Below are positions 26,601 to 35,252 of a stretch of 41,133 nt of DNA, piece after piece (within the stretch, counting starts at the first letter, position 1; each line of letters begins with the position of its first letter). The DNA lies in contig NZ_JAGYWA010000014.1 of the NCBI RefSeq assembly GCF_018383905.1, positions 1 through 41,133 of the forward strand, read 5' to 3'. The DNA is from Flavobacterium branchiicola (GTDB lineage Bacteria > Bacteroidota > Bacteroidia > Flavobacteriales > Flavobacteriaceae). Under the pieces are notes generated by a model. That model was not told where the DNA came from. It ran no database searches and saw only the letters and a program-made list of their open reading frames with translations. A program made the translations under genes and the position numbers.

Positions 26601-27611
26601 ATGAAAAAAATATTGTCCTTAAGTGTATTAATTATTTTATTTACTACAAAAATTGCAGCTGCGCATACTAATAAAAACGCTTTAATATATACAACAGAAT
26701 ATGAAACCAGTGTCACTTTTCCGGCAGGATATTCAATTGGTGATTATGTTGAATTTTTAAGAGTCGATCCAATATCTGCTGGTGCAAGCGGCTATTATCA
26801 GATATCTATAAGTTACACCAGAGGAAATGTAGCATCCGCCGCTACACATATAGCATCTATCAGTCACTCAAATCCGGCACTATGGAGAGAAACAGGTCGT
26901 GTAAATAACAATCCGTATACTGGTGTAGGAACCAATTTTACAATAGATTGTAATACTCAATCCACTAATCCTCGTTTTAGAATTAGAGCCATAAATACTT
27001 TAGGTATAAACACACCAATAACAGCTTATATAAAAGTTACCTCTATAAACCAGAATGGAACTTTTACAGCGTTGAATTCAACTGGTAATGATCTAACCAC
27101 TACACAATTCCTGCCAATGACATCTGATTGGGATTTATATGTTGGTAACGTTTTTACCCCAAATGGCACCTCTCTTGCAATAAAAGCTATTCAAAATGGA
27201 AATGTGGGTATTGGAACTGCAAATCCTACTTCAAAACTCACCGTTGCAGGAAACATTGCTTCACGCGAAGTAAAAGTAAGCGTAGATGCAGGCGCTGATT
27301 TTGTTTTTGATAAAGATTATAATTTACCTTCCTTAGAATCTGTGGATAAATTCATTAAAGAAAATAAACATCTTCCAGAAATTGCTTCTGCAAATGAAAT
27401 GAAGAAAGACGGAATGAATTTATCTGAAATGAATATTAAGCTATTACAGAAAATAGAAGAGTTGACCTTGTATATGATTGAGCAGAAAAAAAACAGTAAT
27501 ACACAAGAGAATAAAATAGAAAAGTTATACAGCCAGATTGAATTATTAAAGAAGGAAAATGACACTTTTAAATCTCTTTTTAATGGATTACCACATATTG
27601 AACAAAAATAA
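26601..27611 (+). CDS. Secreted fibre-like protein, array member 4 (subtype II)
   Basis: A 336-residue protein with a Sec signal ending AAAHT. Its N-terminal region (about 25-200) is beta-rich, with SAGASGYYQISISYTRGNVA and NPRFRIRAINTLGINTPITA; this looks like the repeated-strand, shape-of-response type found in interleukin-like phage or C1q-like heads, but I cannot assign a family. GNVGIGTANPTSKLTVAG begins the shared module, subtype II, nearly identical to the preceding gene. The coiled coil is extended (about 50 residues, NTQENKIEKLYSQIELLKK), longer than in most members. Next gene starts 6 nt downstream. Confidence 0.85.
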   Translation: MKKILSLSVLIILFTTKIAAAHTNKNALIYTTEYETSVTFPAGYSIGDYVEFLRVDPISAGASGYYQISISYTRGNVASAATHIASISHSNPALWRETGRVNNNPYTGVGTNFTIDCNTQSTNPRFRIRAINTLGINTPITAYIKVTSINQNGTFTALNSTGNDLTTTQFLPMTSDWDLYVGNVFTPNGTSLAIKAIQNGNVGIGTANPTSKLTVAGNIASREVKVSVDAGADFVFDKDYNLPSLESVDKFIKENKHLPEIASANEMKKDGMNLSEMNIKLLQKIEELTLYMIEQKKNSNTQENKIEKLYSQIELLKKENDTFKSLFNGLPHIEQK

Positions 27612-27617
27612 AATTAA

Positions 27618-28679
27618 ATGAAAAAAACAATACTTTTTACCTTACATCTATTTTGTTCAGTGATTTACGGCCAAACTTTCAATGGTGACTTAGGAGCTAA
27701 TAGCTTAAAATGGAGTACTGAACAAAAAGATTTCAATAGTCTTCCAAGAGCTGGAATAACTCCAATGTCTATAAAATTATGGAATAATTATAATGGGGTG
27801 AATGCCCCATCACAATATGGCTCATTATTAGAATTATATGGAATGGCAGATCATCTAGTATCTCAATTATATTTTAAAGCTACTTGGGAGGGCGGACAAA
27901 TTATGTACAGAAGTGCATTTTATGGTGATAGCACCTGGAATGATTGGCGCAATCTTTTAGACTCGAAAAGTGATGTTGAAACTTCTGGAAATTTACAGAT
28001 TAAAGGAAGTAGTAATAGTTATATCTCGAATGCAAATGTAGGTATTGGTACTGCAAGTCCAAATTCGAGGCTATCAATTAAAGTGGGAACAAAAGGTGTA
28101 AGCATTCATCCTGGCACCCCCGGATCTCACTCTTACTATGGCACAATTGCTTTTAATAGAGAAAGTGCTACTGGTGAAATATTTGATAACAATGCTTATG
28201 CTTTTCAAATTAATAATGGAAATAATGATTATGATAAAAATCTTCATTTTCAAATTTACAACACGTCTGGAGGTTTAGTAAGTAATAATGCTTTGGTAAT
28301 AAATGGAGTTAGTGGAAATGTCGGGATTGGAACATCTAATGCAACTTCGATGCTTACAGTGGCAGGAAATATAGCTTCACGCGAAGTAAAAGTAAGTGTA
28401 GATGCCGGTGCAGATTTTGTATTTAATAAAGATTATGATTTACCCTCCTTAGAATCTATAGATAATTTCATAAAAGAAAATAAACATTTACCTGAAATTG
28501 CTTCAGCTGAAGAAATGAAGAAGGATGGGATCAATTTATCTGAAATGAATATTAAGCTTTTGCAGAAAATAGAAGAGCTTACCCTTTATATGATTGAGCA
28601 GAATAACCAATTAAAAGCACAAAACGATCAAATTAACTTACAAAACCAGGAAATCCAGTTATTAAAAAAATCAAAATAA
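27618..28679 (+). CDS. Secreted fibre-like protein, array member 5 (knob-like head, subtype II)
   Basis: A 353-residue protein with a Sec signal ending VIYGQ. The head (about 20-115) resembles the pyocin-knob type domain of phage tail fibres: TPMSIKLWNNYNG, YGSLLELYG, LVSQLYFKA, MYRSAFYGDSTWNDWRNLLD. Two GIGT hairpins follow (NVGIGTASPNSRLSIKVG and NVGIGTSNATSMLTVAG), with an insert of about 85 residues between them. The end is the subtype II module (DAGADFVFNKDYDLPSLESI) and a Gln/Asn-rich coiled coil. It closes the block of three consecutive subtype II genes. Confidence 0.85.
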   Translation: MKKTILFTLHLFCSVIYGQTFNGDLGANSLKWSTEQKDFNSLPRAGITPMSIKLWNNYNGVNAPSQYGSLLELYGMADHLVSQLYFKATWEGGQIMYRSAFYGDSTWNDWRNLLDSKSDVETSGNLQIKGSSNSYISNANVGIGTASPNSRLSIKVGTKGVSIHPGTPGSHSYYGTIAFNRESATGEIFDNNAYAFQINNGNNDYDKNLHFQIYNTSGGLVSNNALVINGVSGNVGIGTSNATSMLTVAGNIASREVKVSVDAGADFVFNKDYDLPSLESIDNFIKENKHLPEIASAEEMKKDGINLSEMNIKLLQKIEELTLYMIEQNNQLKAQNDQINLQNQEIQLLKKSK

Positions 28680-28687
28680 TTTAAACA

Positions 28688-29656
28688 ATGACAATTCATA
28701 AAAATATAATTGCAGTACTATTTTTCTTTATATCTTTTACCGTTATAGCACAAACAAACGCAGATTTAAATGGTATAAAATCAACTGTTATTGGCCCATT
28801 ATCTGCAAATGCTGAGCAGGCAAAAAGATATGAAATCGTATCAATAGGTTATAACTCTTATCATTGGCAAGCAGGGGGTTTAGTTATGATAGAATTGTAT
28901 AGTGAGTATTTTGCGACCGGATACGAAAAATATATTTTAGAGATTGGCTCCGGACAAGGTACAACCACGACATCACCTGTACTTAAATTAACAGAATCAT
29001 ACGGATTAATTCATTCTGGTAAAATCGTATTAGGAACTCCAGCAGATTTATCTACAAGCACCGGTGGATATATAAATAAAAAATTATCTATTTATTTTGA
29101 TGTAAGATACTACGCCCGTTATAGGATTAAAATTACTTACCTACAGCAAAAAGTAGATACCCTAACAGATTTAAATCAAATTAAAATTGATGACAATCCT
29201 ATTGCAACAAACATTAGTGATTTTTCTGCCTCAAATGCTTTAAGTACTAGTTTAAATATTACAGGAAATGGCGATCACTACATACAAAACGGTAATGTTG
29301 GTATTGGCACTACAAATCCTAAAAATAAACTGGATGTAAAAGGAACTATACGGTCTCAAGAAGTAAAAGTTTCTGTCGAAAACTGGTCAGATTTTGTCTT
29401 TAAAAAAGAATATAATCTGCCAACATTAGAACAAGTTGAAAAACATATTACTGAAAAAGGCCATTTAGAAAATATTCCTAATGAAGAAGAAGTCTTAAAA
29501 AATGGAATCAATGTGGGAGAAATGAATGCAAAGCTTTTGCAGAAAATTGAGGAATTGACCTTGTATATGATTGAGATGAAAAAGGAGAATGAAAAGCAAA
29601 ATAAAAAGCAGAATGAAGAAATAGAGAGGCTTCAAACTAAATTAATTTCTAAATAA
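28688..29656 (+). CDS. Secreted fibre-like protein, array member 6 (subtype I)
   Basis: A 322-residue protein with a Sec signal ending TVIAQ. It is a full-length paralogue of array member 2: RYEIVSIGYNSYHWQAGGLV, TGYEKYILEIGSGQG, HSGKIVLGTPADLS, DVRYYARYRIKITYLQ, HYIQNGNVGIGTTNPKNKLD. Substitutions concentrate in the loops (for example the segment after GYEKYILE), as expected for diversifying binding heads. The module is subtype I, and the coiled coil is lysine-rich and repetitive (KENEKQNKKQNEEIERL). Three subtype II genes separate it from its sister, so one copy moved or the block was inserted between them. Confidence 0.85.
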   Translation: MTIHKNIIAVLFFFISFTVIAQTNADLNGIKSTVIGPLSANAEQAKRYEIVSIGYNSYHWQAGGLVMIELYSEYFATGYEKYILEIGSGQGTTTTSPVLKLTESYGLIHSGKIVLGTPADLSTSTGGYINKKLSIYFDVRYYARYRIKITYLQQKVDTLTDLNQIKIDDNPIATNISDFSASNALSTSLNITGNGDHYIQNGNVGIGTTNPKNKLDVKGTIRSQEVKVSVENWSDFVFKKEYNLPTLEQVEKHITEKGHLENIPNEEEVLKNGINVGEMNAKLLQKIEELTLYMIEMKKENEKQNKKQNEEIERLQTKLISK

Positions 29657-29663
29657 AACTAAA

Positions 29664-30647
29664 ATGAGAATCAAAATAAATTTTATAATAGTTTCTATTT
29701 TAATTACTTCGTTTTTATCTGCACAACAAATTGGCGATGGTCGTTCTTTGGAAATTAATAATTTTTCTACTCCATTAAGATCTGGTATATATCAAGGGTA
29801 TCTGCCTAACGGAATGAATCCTGACCAAATATTTGGATGGCAACATTTGTTTGTGATAAGACACTCAAATGATACTAATAATTATCAACTGCAATTATCA
29901 TCATCATATTCACAAAATGACCGTTTATTTTTTAGAAAAATTGCTGGTGCTCTTGAATCAAATAACCCGGATTGGATTGAGTTAGCATCAAGAGGAACTA
30001 ATACCTTTACAGGAAACCAAATTATCACTGGAAATGTAGGGATAGGAACAGTATCACCAAATTCGCGATTAGATTTGGGAAAAGGTTACGGAATTAATGG
30101 CGCAAAATTCCTTATATATAACGACGATGCAACTTCTGAATTATCGGGAACTAAATGTGGTTTCTATATGGACAATTTTACACCTAATAATCTGAATTTA
30201 GTTTTTCCAGAATCAGAAAACTTTCCGGGATTATTCACAATTAGCGCAAAAAACACATCTGGAACAAATTTAACTCCTTATTTTTCAATTGCTGGGATGA
30301 GTGGCAACATAGGTATTGGAGTATCAAATCCAAAAAATAAACTGGACGTAAAAGGAACTGTACATGCTCAGGAAGTAAAAGTCGATATGTTTGGCTGGTC
30401 AGATTTTGTATTCAAAAAAGAATACAATTTACCAACACTGGAACAAGTTGAAAAACATATTACTGAAAAAGGTCATTTGGAAAATATTCCAAGCGAAGAA
30501 GAGGTGTTAAAAAACGGAATAAATCTGGGAGAGATGAATGCTAAGCTTTTGCAGAAAATAGAAGAATTGACCTTGTATATGATTGAGATGAAAAAGGAGA
30601 ATGAGAATATGAAAAAAGATATTTTAAACTTGAAGCAAAATAAATAA
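29664..30647 (+). CDS. Secreted fibre-like protein, array member 7 (knob-like head, subtype I)
   Basis: A 327-residue protein with a Sec signal ending FLSAQ. The head has phage-knob-like features: STPLRSGIYQGYLPNG, GWQHLFVIRHSNDTNNYQLQ, RLFFRKIAG and a terminal W-x(2)-L motif (DWIELASRGTNTFTGNQII) leading straight into NVGIGTVSPNSRLDLG. This 'RGTNTFTGNQII' joint recurs in member 10. A central insert (about 140-215) precedes the second hairpin (NIGIGVSNPKNKLDVKG) and the subtype I module with HAQEVKVDMFGWSDFVF. It ends in a short coiled coil. Confidence 0.85.
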   Translation: MRIKINFIIVSILITSFLSAQQIGDGRSLEINNFSTPLRSGIYQGYLPNGMNPDQIFGWQHLFVIRHSNDTNNYQLQLSSSYSQNDRLFFRKIAGALESNNPDWIELASRGTNTFTGNQIITGNVGIGTVSPNSRLDLGKGYGINGAKFLIYNDDATSELSGTKCGFYMDNFTPNNLNLVFPESENFPGLFTISAKNTSGTNLTPYFSIAGMSGNIGIGVSNPKNKLDVKGTVHAQEVKVDMFGWSDFVFKKEYNLPTLEQVEKHITEKGHLENIPSEEEVLKNGINLGEMNAKLLQKIEELTLYMIEMKKENENMKKDILNLKQNK

Positions 30648-30649
30648 GA

Positions 30650-31357
30650 ATGAAAAAAACAATAATCATAATATCGCTTGTTACATTTTTTGTCAATCAC
30701 AATCTTTCTGCTCAAGCAGCATCTTCACTTACTATAAGTGATACACGAAATATAAATGATCTACCAAATTCTATTACAAATAGCATCAAAGCCGATTTTA
30801 AACAAAGAGAACTTATCGGGGTACCTGGCTCAGGAATTTACTGCACAAACTTGACTTTTTCTCCATGGTCCGACAATACTGGAGGCAAAAACCATCAACT
30901 TAATTTAAATGATGGTGGACTATTTTACAGAAATGCCTACCGCAATGATCCTAAATGGGGAAATTGGCGACAAATATTAATGACTAATGAAAATGGTAGT
31001 ATCGGACTTGGCACAACCGCAACTGGAAGTCACAAACTAGCTGTAGAAGGTTCTATTGGCGCAAGAGAAATTAAAGTTCAACTAACAACCTGGTCTGATT
31101 TTGTATTTAAAAGAAATTACAATTTACCAACATTAGAACAAGTCGAAAAACATATTACTGAAAAAGGCCATTTAGAAAATATTCCTAATGAAGAAGAAGT
31201 CTTAAAAAACGGAATAAATCTGGGAGAGATGAATGTTAAACTGCTTCAGAAAATTGAAGAACTGACTTTGTATCTTATAGCTCAAAACAAACGCCTGGAT
31301 AAAATTGAAAAAGAGAATGAAGAATTAAAAAAAGAAATGTCTTTATCCAAAAAATAA
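30650..31357 (+). CDS. Secreted fibre-like protein, array member 8 (short, knob-like head, subtype I)
   Basis: At 235 residues this is the shortest array member, with a Sec signal ending NLSAQ. It has a single knob-like head (about 25-110: NDLPNSITNSIKADF, GSGIYCTNLTFSPWSDN, LFYRNAYRNDPKWGNWRQIL) joined directly to one GIGT hairpin variant (SIGLGTTATGSHKLAVEG), with no central insert. The subtype I module follows (TTWSDFVFKRNYNLPTLEQV). The GAREIKVQ strand before it is shared only with member 9. As the minimal version, it shows the likely basic plan: signal, head, GIGT hairpin, module, coiled coil. Start lies 2 nt after the previous stop. Confidence 0.85.
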   Translation: MKKTIIIISLVTFFVNHNLSAQAASSLTISDTRNINDLPNSITNSIKADFKQRELIGVPGSGIYCTNLTFSPWSDNTGGKNHQLNLNDGGLFYRNAYRNDPKWGNWRQILMTNENGSIGLGTTATGSHKLAVEGSIGAREIKVQLTTWSDFVFKRNYNLPTLEQVEKHITEKGHLENIPNEEEVLKNGINLGEMNVKLLQKIEELTLYLIAQNKRLDKIEKENEELKKEMSLSKK

Positions 31358-31361
31358 TAAA

Positions 31362-32429
31362 ATGAAGAAAAAAAATATAGTGGTTTTAGTGGTGTTTTTA
31401 ATCGGTCAGGCTGCAAAATCGCAAGGAATTGTAACATCGGCTGATAATAGCGTAAATGCAATTTTTGCATCGTCAGGTACTATCCCTAAAGCGGATGCTG
31501 GTACTGCAACATGGTCGGCAACAAACGCATATTGGGCGGCTCCTCTTATTTATAGAGCAAGAAGATTTCCTGATAATGCTTCAGGAGCTTTTCCTTTTAA
31601 TAATTATGGAGAATTAATGATTCAGGGAACGTCGCACGGCGTTGATTATAATAAAGGAATTAGTTTTTTGACCTGGGACGGTTCTGGTTTGTCACCCGAA
31701 ATTAGAATGAGAATTACGCCTACTGGAAAAATTGGTATTGGTACAGTAAATCCTTCTGCTGATCTGGATATAGTGAGCCCTGCTTTTGTAGGAGCAGAAG
31801 CATTATTAGAATTAAGTATTAGTGATGCGTCTAAGGATTATTTAAAAATTGCTAATGGTACTCTTACAAGTGGACAATTTATACCAACTATAACAGGTTA
31901 TCATACGAGTGATAATAGGGCGGCTCTGTATTTAACAGGAACTATTGATGTTACTAGTGATAATGGGTCTAATCCAATCACAATCTTTGATGCCAGAACT
32001 ATGGATGCGGCTGTGATTACAAGACCTCTTTTCGGCTGGGATTCTTACGGGGCCAGAAAAATGACTTTAAATTCAAACGGAAGTTTAGGTATTGGTACTG
32101 TAACAACAGGTGTACATAAACTCGCGGTGGAAGGCTCTATAGGTGCCAGGGAAATAAAGGTGCAGGCAACTGGCTGGTCAGATTTTGTATTCAAAAAAGA
32201 ATACAATTTACCAACACTCGAACAAGTTGAAAAACATATTACTGAAAAAGGTCATTTAGAGAATATCCCAAGCGAAGAGGAAGTAGTAAAAAATGGAATA
32301 AATCTGGGAGAAATGAATGCTAAGCTTTTGCAGAAAATCGAGGAATTGACACTATACTCTATTCAGCAAAATAAAAAAATAATTGAAATGGAAAAGCGTT
32401 TGAAAAAAGTTGAATCAAAATCAAAATAA
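31362..32429 (+). CDS. Secreted fibre-like protein, array member 9 (subtype I)
   Basis: A 355-residue protein, the longest in the array, with a Sec signal ending AAKSQ. The head contains TATWSATNAYWAAPLIYRARR and FNNYGELMIQGTSHG, followed by MRITPTGKIGIGTVNPSADL as first hairpin, an insert of about 110 residues (VGAEALLELSISDASKDYLK), the second hairpin (SLGIGTVTTGVHKLAVEG) and the subtype I module (TGWSDFVFKKEY). The insert reads like a sequence-encoded 'shaft' region common in tail-fibre-like proteins. The GAREIKVQ strand links it to member 8. Its coiled coil ends KKVESKSK; the next gene begins directly after the stop. Confidence 0.85.
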   Translation: MKKKNIVVLVVFLIGQAAKSQGIVTSADNSVNAIFASSGTIPKADAGTATWSATNAYWAAPLIYRARRFPDNASGAFPFNNYGELMIQGTSHGVDYNKGISFLTWDGSGLSPEIRMRITPTGKIGIGTVNPSADLDIVSPAFVGAEALLELSISDASKDYLKIANGTLTSGQFIPTITGYHTSDNRAALYLTGTIDVTSDNGSNPITIFDARTMDAAVITRPLFGWDSYGARKMTLNSNGSLGIGTVTTGVHKLAVEGSIGAREIKVQATGWSDFVFKKEYNLPTLEQVEKHITEKGHLENIPSEEEVVKNGINLGEMNAKLLQKIEELTLYSIQQNKKIIEMEKRLKKVESKSK

Positions 32430-33473
32430 ATGGAAATTAAAAAACTATTGCTTACAATAATTTTAGGCTTATTTATTGTTGCTAATGTCATTGGACAAAG
32501 CCTAAATCCCACTTTCAATATTTCTGCTGCTGGTTCGGCAGAAACTTTTAAAGGTGGGTATACATTTGCGTATACAACTTCAGGAACACCTTGGAATGGA
32601 TCATTGATTAGTTATGGAGGCTTTGCATATAATAATTATGATACGCAAATAAGTTCAGATTATGGGCCTAATGGCGGAAATCATATTTCTTATAGAACCA
32701 GAAATGGTGATAACAATACTTGGAATCCTTGGAATGAATTAGCAATCAGAGGAACTAATACTTTTACAGGAAATCAAATCATAAATGGATTTGTAGGAAT
32801 AGGAACAAACGCACCAGAAACCTTGTTAAATGTTAATATCGGTTCTGGAGGTTTAGATGGTATTGCCGGGATAAGAGTAGGTGGACTGTCAAACTATTCA
32901 AGTTTGGAATTAGGAATCGATGGTGATTATGATGGAATGATAAGAAGCTTTGGTAATAATATAAATTATTACGCAGGACACTGGAAAACTAAAGGTATTC
33001 CTGCTACTGAAGATCATAGCCACAATTGGTATACTTCAAAAAAAGGTTCAACTGATTGGTCTTCAGTAAAAATGACATTGAATAGTGATGGCAATTTAGG
33101 AATTGGAACAATTAACCCAAAAAATAAATTGGATGTAAAAGGAACTGTACACGCTCAGGAAGTAAAGGTAGATATGAAGGATTGGTCTGATTTTGTATTC
33201 AAAAAGGAATATATTCTGCCAACACTTGCAGAAGTTGAAAAACATATCACTGAAAAAGGTCATTTGAAAAATATTCCTAATGAAGAAGAAGTGCTGAAAA
33301 ACGGAATAAATCTGGGAGAAATGAATGCTAAACTTTTACAGAAAATCGAGGAATTGACACTATACTCTATTCAGCAAAATAAAAAAATTGAAGAACAATC
33401 AAAAGAAATAGAATTATTAAAAAATTTAGCTTTGAGAATTACAAAGATAGAGGATGAATTAAAACAGAAATAA
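32430..33473 (+). CDS. Secreted fibre-like protein, array member 10 (knob-like head, subtype I)
   Basis: A 347-residue protein with a Sec signal ending NVIGQ. The head is knob-like: AGSAETFKGGYTFAYTTSG, NGSLISYGGFAYNNYDTQI, HISYRTRNGDNNTWNPWNEL, then RGTNTFTGNQIINGFVGIGT, the joint it shares with member 7. A central insert (about 115-210) and a second hairpin (NLGIGTINPKNKLDVKG) lead to the subtype I module (KDWSDFVFKKEYILPTLAEV). The segment coding for ELTLYSIQQNKK is nearly identical in DNA to member 9, evidence of recent exchange. It is the last fibre gene; the GspC-like gene starts 7 nt downstream, tying the array to the secretion machine. Confidence 0.85.
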   Translation: MEIKKLLLTIILGLFIVANVIGQSLNPTFNISAAGSAETFKGGYTFAYTTSGTPWNGSLISYGGFAYNNYDTQISSDYGPNGGNHISYRTRNGDNNTWNPWNELAIRGTNTFTGNQIINGFVGIGTNAPETLLNVNIGSGGLDGIAGIRVGGLSNYSSLELGIDGDYDGMIRSFGNNINYYAGHWKTKGIPATEDHSHNWYTSKKGSTDWSSVKMTLNSDGNLGIGTINPKNKLDVKGTVHAQEVKVDMKDWSDFVFKKEYILPTLAEVEKHITEKGHLKNIPNEEEVLKNGINLGEMNAKLLQKIEELTLYSIQQNKKIEEQSKEIELLKNLALRITKIEDELKQK

Positions 33474-33480
33474 TAATTAA

Positions 33481-33966
33481 ATGAAGAATAAAAAAAACAT
33501 CTATATTTTAATGCCTCTTGTTCTATTAGTTTGGGGTGCAGTTTTGTTTCAAATTTTTTCATTCACCAGCACTGATGCACCATTAACAACAAGTAATCCG
33601 GAATTTAGTTTTAAACCTCTTAAGATTAACAAACGGGAAACCTTTGCAATAAACACAGACTATAGAGATCCTTTTCTGGGAAAGATGTATGCGCCGGAGG
33701 CAAATTTAAAAACTAAAGCAACACCAGCTAAAACAGCGAAAATTGTTAAGCAGCCTGAAACATTAATTTGGCCAAATATCATATACAAAGGCTTGATTTC
33801 TGACTCGAAAGAGAAAAATAAAATTTACATGCTCATAATAGACAGCAAAAATTACTATATGAAAATTGGTGATACCGAAAATGACGTATTTCTAAAATCA
33901 GGTGATAAAGAGTCTATATATGTCAAGTACAAAGGAAACCTTAATATTATAATGCTTCAGGATTGA
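33481..33966 (+). CDS. GspC/PilP-like periplasmic connector
   Basis: A 161-residue bitopic protein: membrane helix at about 8-27 (YILMPLVLLVWGAVLFQIF), a linker with the YRDPF motif (61-65) seen in PilP/GspC homology regions, an Ala/Lys/Thr-rich tether, and a C-terminal beta domain (WPNIIYKGLISDSK to NLNIIMLQD) matching the HR domain that contacts the secretin N0 domain. It should link the inner-membrane platform to the secretin. It starts 7 nt after the last fibre gene, and its TGA stop overlaps the TTG start of the next gene. It begins the second half of the machine (C-K-I-J-F). Confidence 0.75.
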   Translation: MKNKKNIYILMPLVLLVWGAVLFQIFSFTSTDAPLTTSNPEFSFKPLKINKRETFAINTDYRDPFLGKMYAPEANLKTKATPAKTAKIVKQPETLIWPNIIYKGLISDSKEKNKIYMLIIDSKNYYMKIGDTENDVFLKSGDKESIYVKYKGNLNIIMLQD

Positions 33967-35252
33967 AACTAAAACTAAAAATTAAGTCTGGCGCTTTACA
34001 ATTTACAGTTTTCATTTCTGTATTGATTGCTTTGCTTTTAGCGGGGCTCATTTTGTATGCCTATACTTTTCTATATATGAAAGAGCAATCAAAAGGAGCC
34101 ATCGAAAATATTCAAATAGCCGATATTGGAATTCAATCTCTTTTAGAACAAAAAGAAATAAATACGGATACGCTTCAAACTGATTTCCTTAAAAAAGAAA
34201 ATCAAATTATAAAAACCCATCTGTCTCAATGGGGTATATTCCAAAAAGGCATTACTATAACACAATTTCGCAAAAAGAAGTTTACCAAAACTGCAATAAT
34301 TGGTTCTGTATTACTAGCAGATAAATCCCCTACTCTTTACGTTCAGGAAACGCATAATGCCTTGACTCTTGTTGGAAACACGAAAATTCAGGGTATTGCC
34401 TATTTACCAACTCAAGGGGTTAACTCAGGGTATATCGCGGGAAATAGTTACTACGGTTCTCAATTAATTTATGGTAAAAGTGAAAAAAGTACTTCTGAAC
34501 TTCCTAAACTTGAAAAAACAACTCTTGATGGTATAAATTTTTACCTTAAAGAATTTAAAATTGATCATCAGGAAGATTATATCAATTTAAATTCTGGAAC
34601 AAAAATTACAAATTCTTTCAAAGAAAAAACAAAAGGCTTTTATACTGGAAATGCCATTACATTAGAAAATATTATAATTTCCGGCAATATCATTATTAAA
34701 TCTGAAACAGCGATCAGAGTCAAAAGAAATGCTTTATTAAATGATCTTATTCTAATTGCTCCAATAATCGAAATTGAAGACGAAACTACAGGAAATTTTC
34801 AGGCTATTGCCTCAAAAAAAATAATATTAGGCAAAAAATGCAATCTTAACTATCCTTCTGCTTTAGTATTATTTCAGGACAATAAAAATATACCCTCAGA
34901 TAATTATAATTCCGGTGATTTATCAGATAATAAAATCTTTATCGATACTGGCTCCAACTTTAGAGGTAGTGTGACATACCTGCAAACTAAGGAAACTTCA
35001 GATTTTCAAACTCAAATTATATTAGAAAAAGATTCCAGGATCAAAGGCCAGGTATACTGCAATGGAAATTTTGAAATAAAAGGAACAGTTTCAGGCTCTG
35101 TCTATACCAAACAATTTATAGCCAATCAGGCGGGGTCAATTTTTGTGAATCATATATACAATGCTATTATTGAAAATGAAAATATTCCGCAGCTATATGG
35201 CGGTATACTATTTGAACAACAACCTAAAACAGTTATAAAATGGTTATACTAA
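33963..35252 (+). CDS. GspK-like tip pseudopilin with predicted beta-helix domain
   Basis: A 429-residue protein translated from a TTG start that overlaps the previous stop (TTGA). The N-terminus KIKS|GALQFTVFISVLIALLLAG aligns with the pseudopilin signals of the next two genes, with Ser at -1 and, at +5, Phe14 instead of Glu. Absence of Glu5 is a hallmark of GspK, the pseudopilus tip. After the helix, short repeated strands rich in Ile/Gly (LTLVGNTKIQGIAYLP, ITLENIIISGNIIIKS, RIKGQVYCNGNFEIKG, GSVYTKQFIANQAGS) suggest a right-handed beta-helix, bactofilin- or polymer-like, rather than the helical domain of GspK. I know of no family with this exact layout. It overlaps the next gene by 13 nt. 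Confidence 0.72.
   Translation: MKLKLKIKSGALQFTVFISVLIALLLAGLILYAYTFLYMKEQSKGAIENIQIADIGIQSLLEQKEINTDTLQTDFLKKENQIIKTHLSQWGIFQKGITITQFRKKKFTKTAIIGSVLLADKSPTLYVQETHNALTLVGNTKIQGIAYLPTQGVNSGYIAGNSYYGSQLIYGKSEKSTSELPKLEKTTLDGINFYLKEFKIDHQEDYINLNSGTKITNSFKEKTKGFYTGNAITLENIIISGNIIIKSETAIRVKRNALLNDLILIAPIIEIEDETTGNFQAIASKKIILGKKCNLNYPSALVLFQDNKNIPSDNYNSGDLSDNKIFIDTGSNFRGSVTYLQTKETSDFQTQIILEKDSRIKGQVYCNGNFEIKGTVSGSVYTKQFIANQAGSIFVNHIYNAIIENENIPQLYGGILFEQQPKTVIKWLY

Noticed and set aside
23773..33473. Reading the fibre array as a prophage tail region
   Set aside because: Every member has a Sec signal peptide, and there are no capsid, terminase, sheath, baseplate, lysis or integrase genes nearby.
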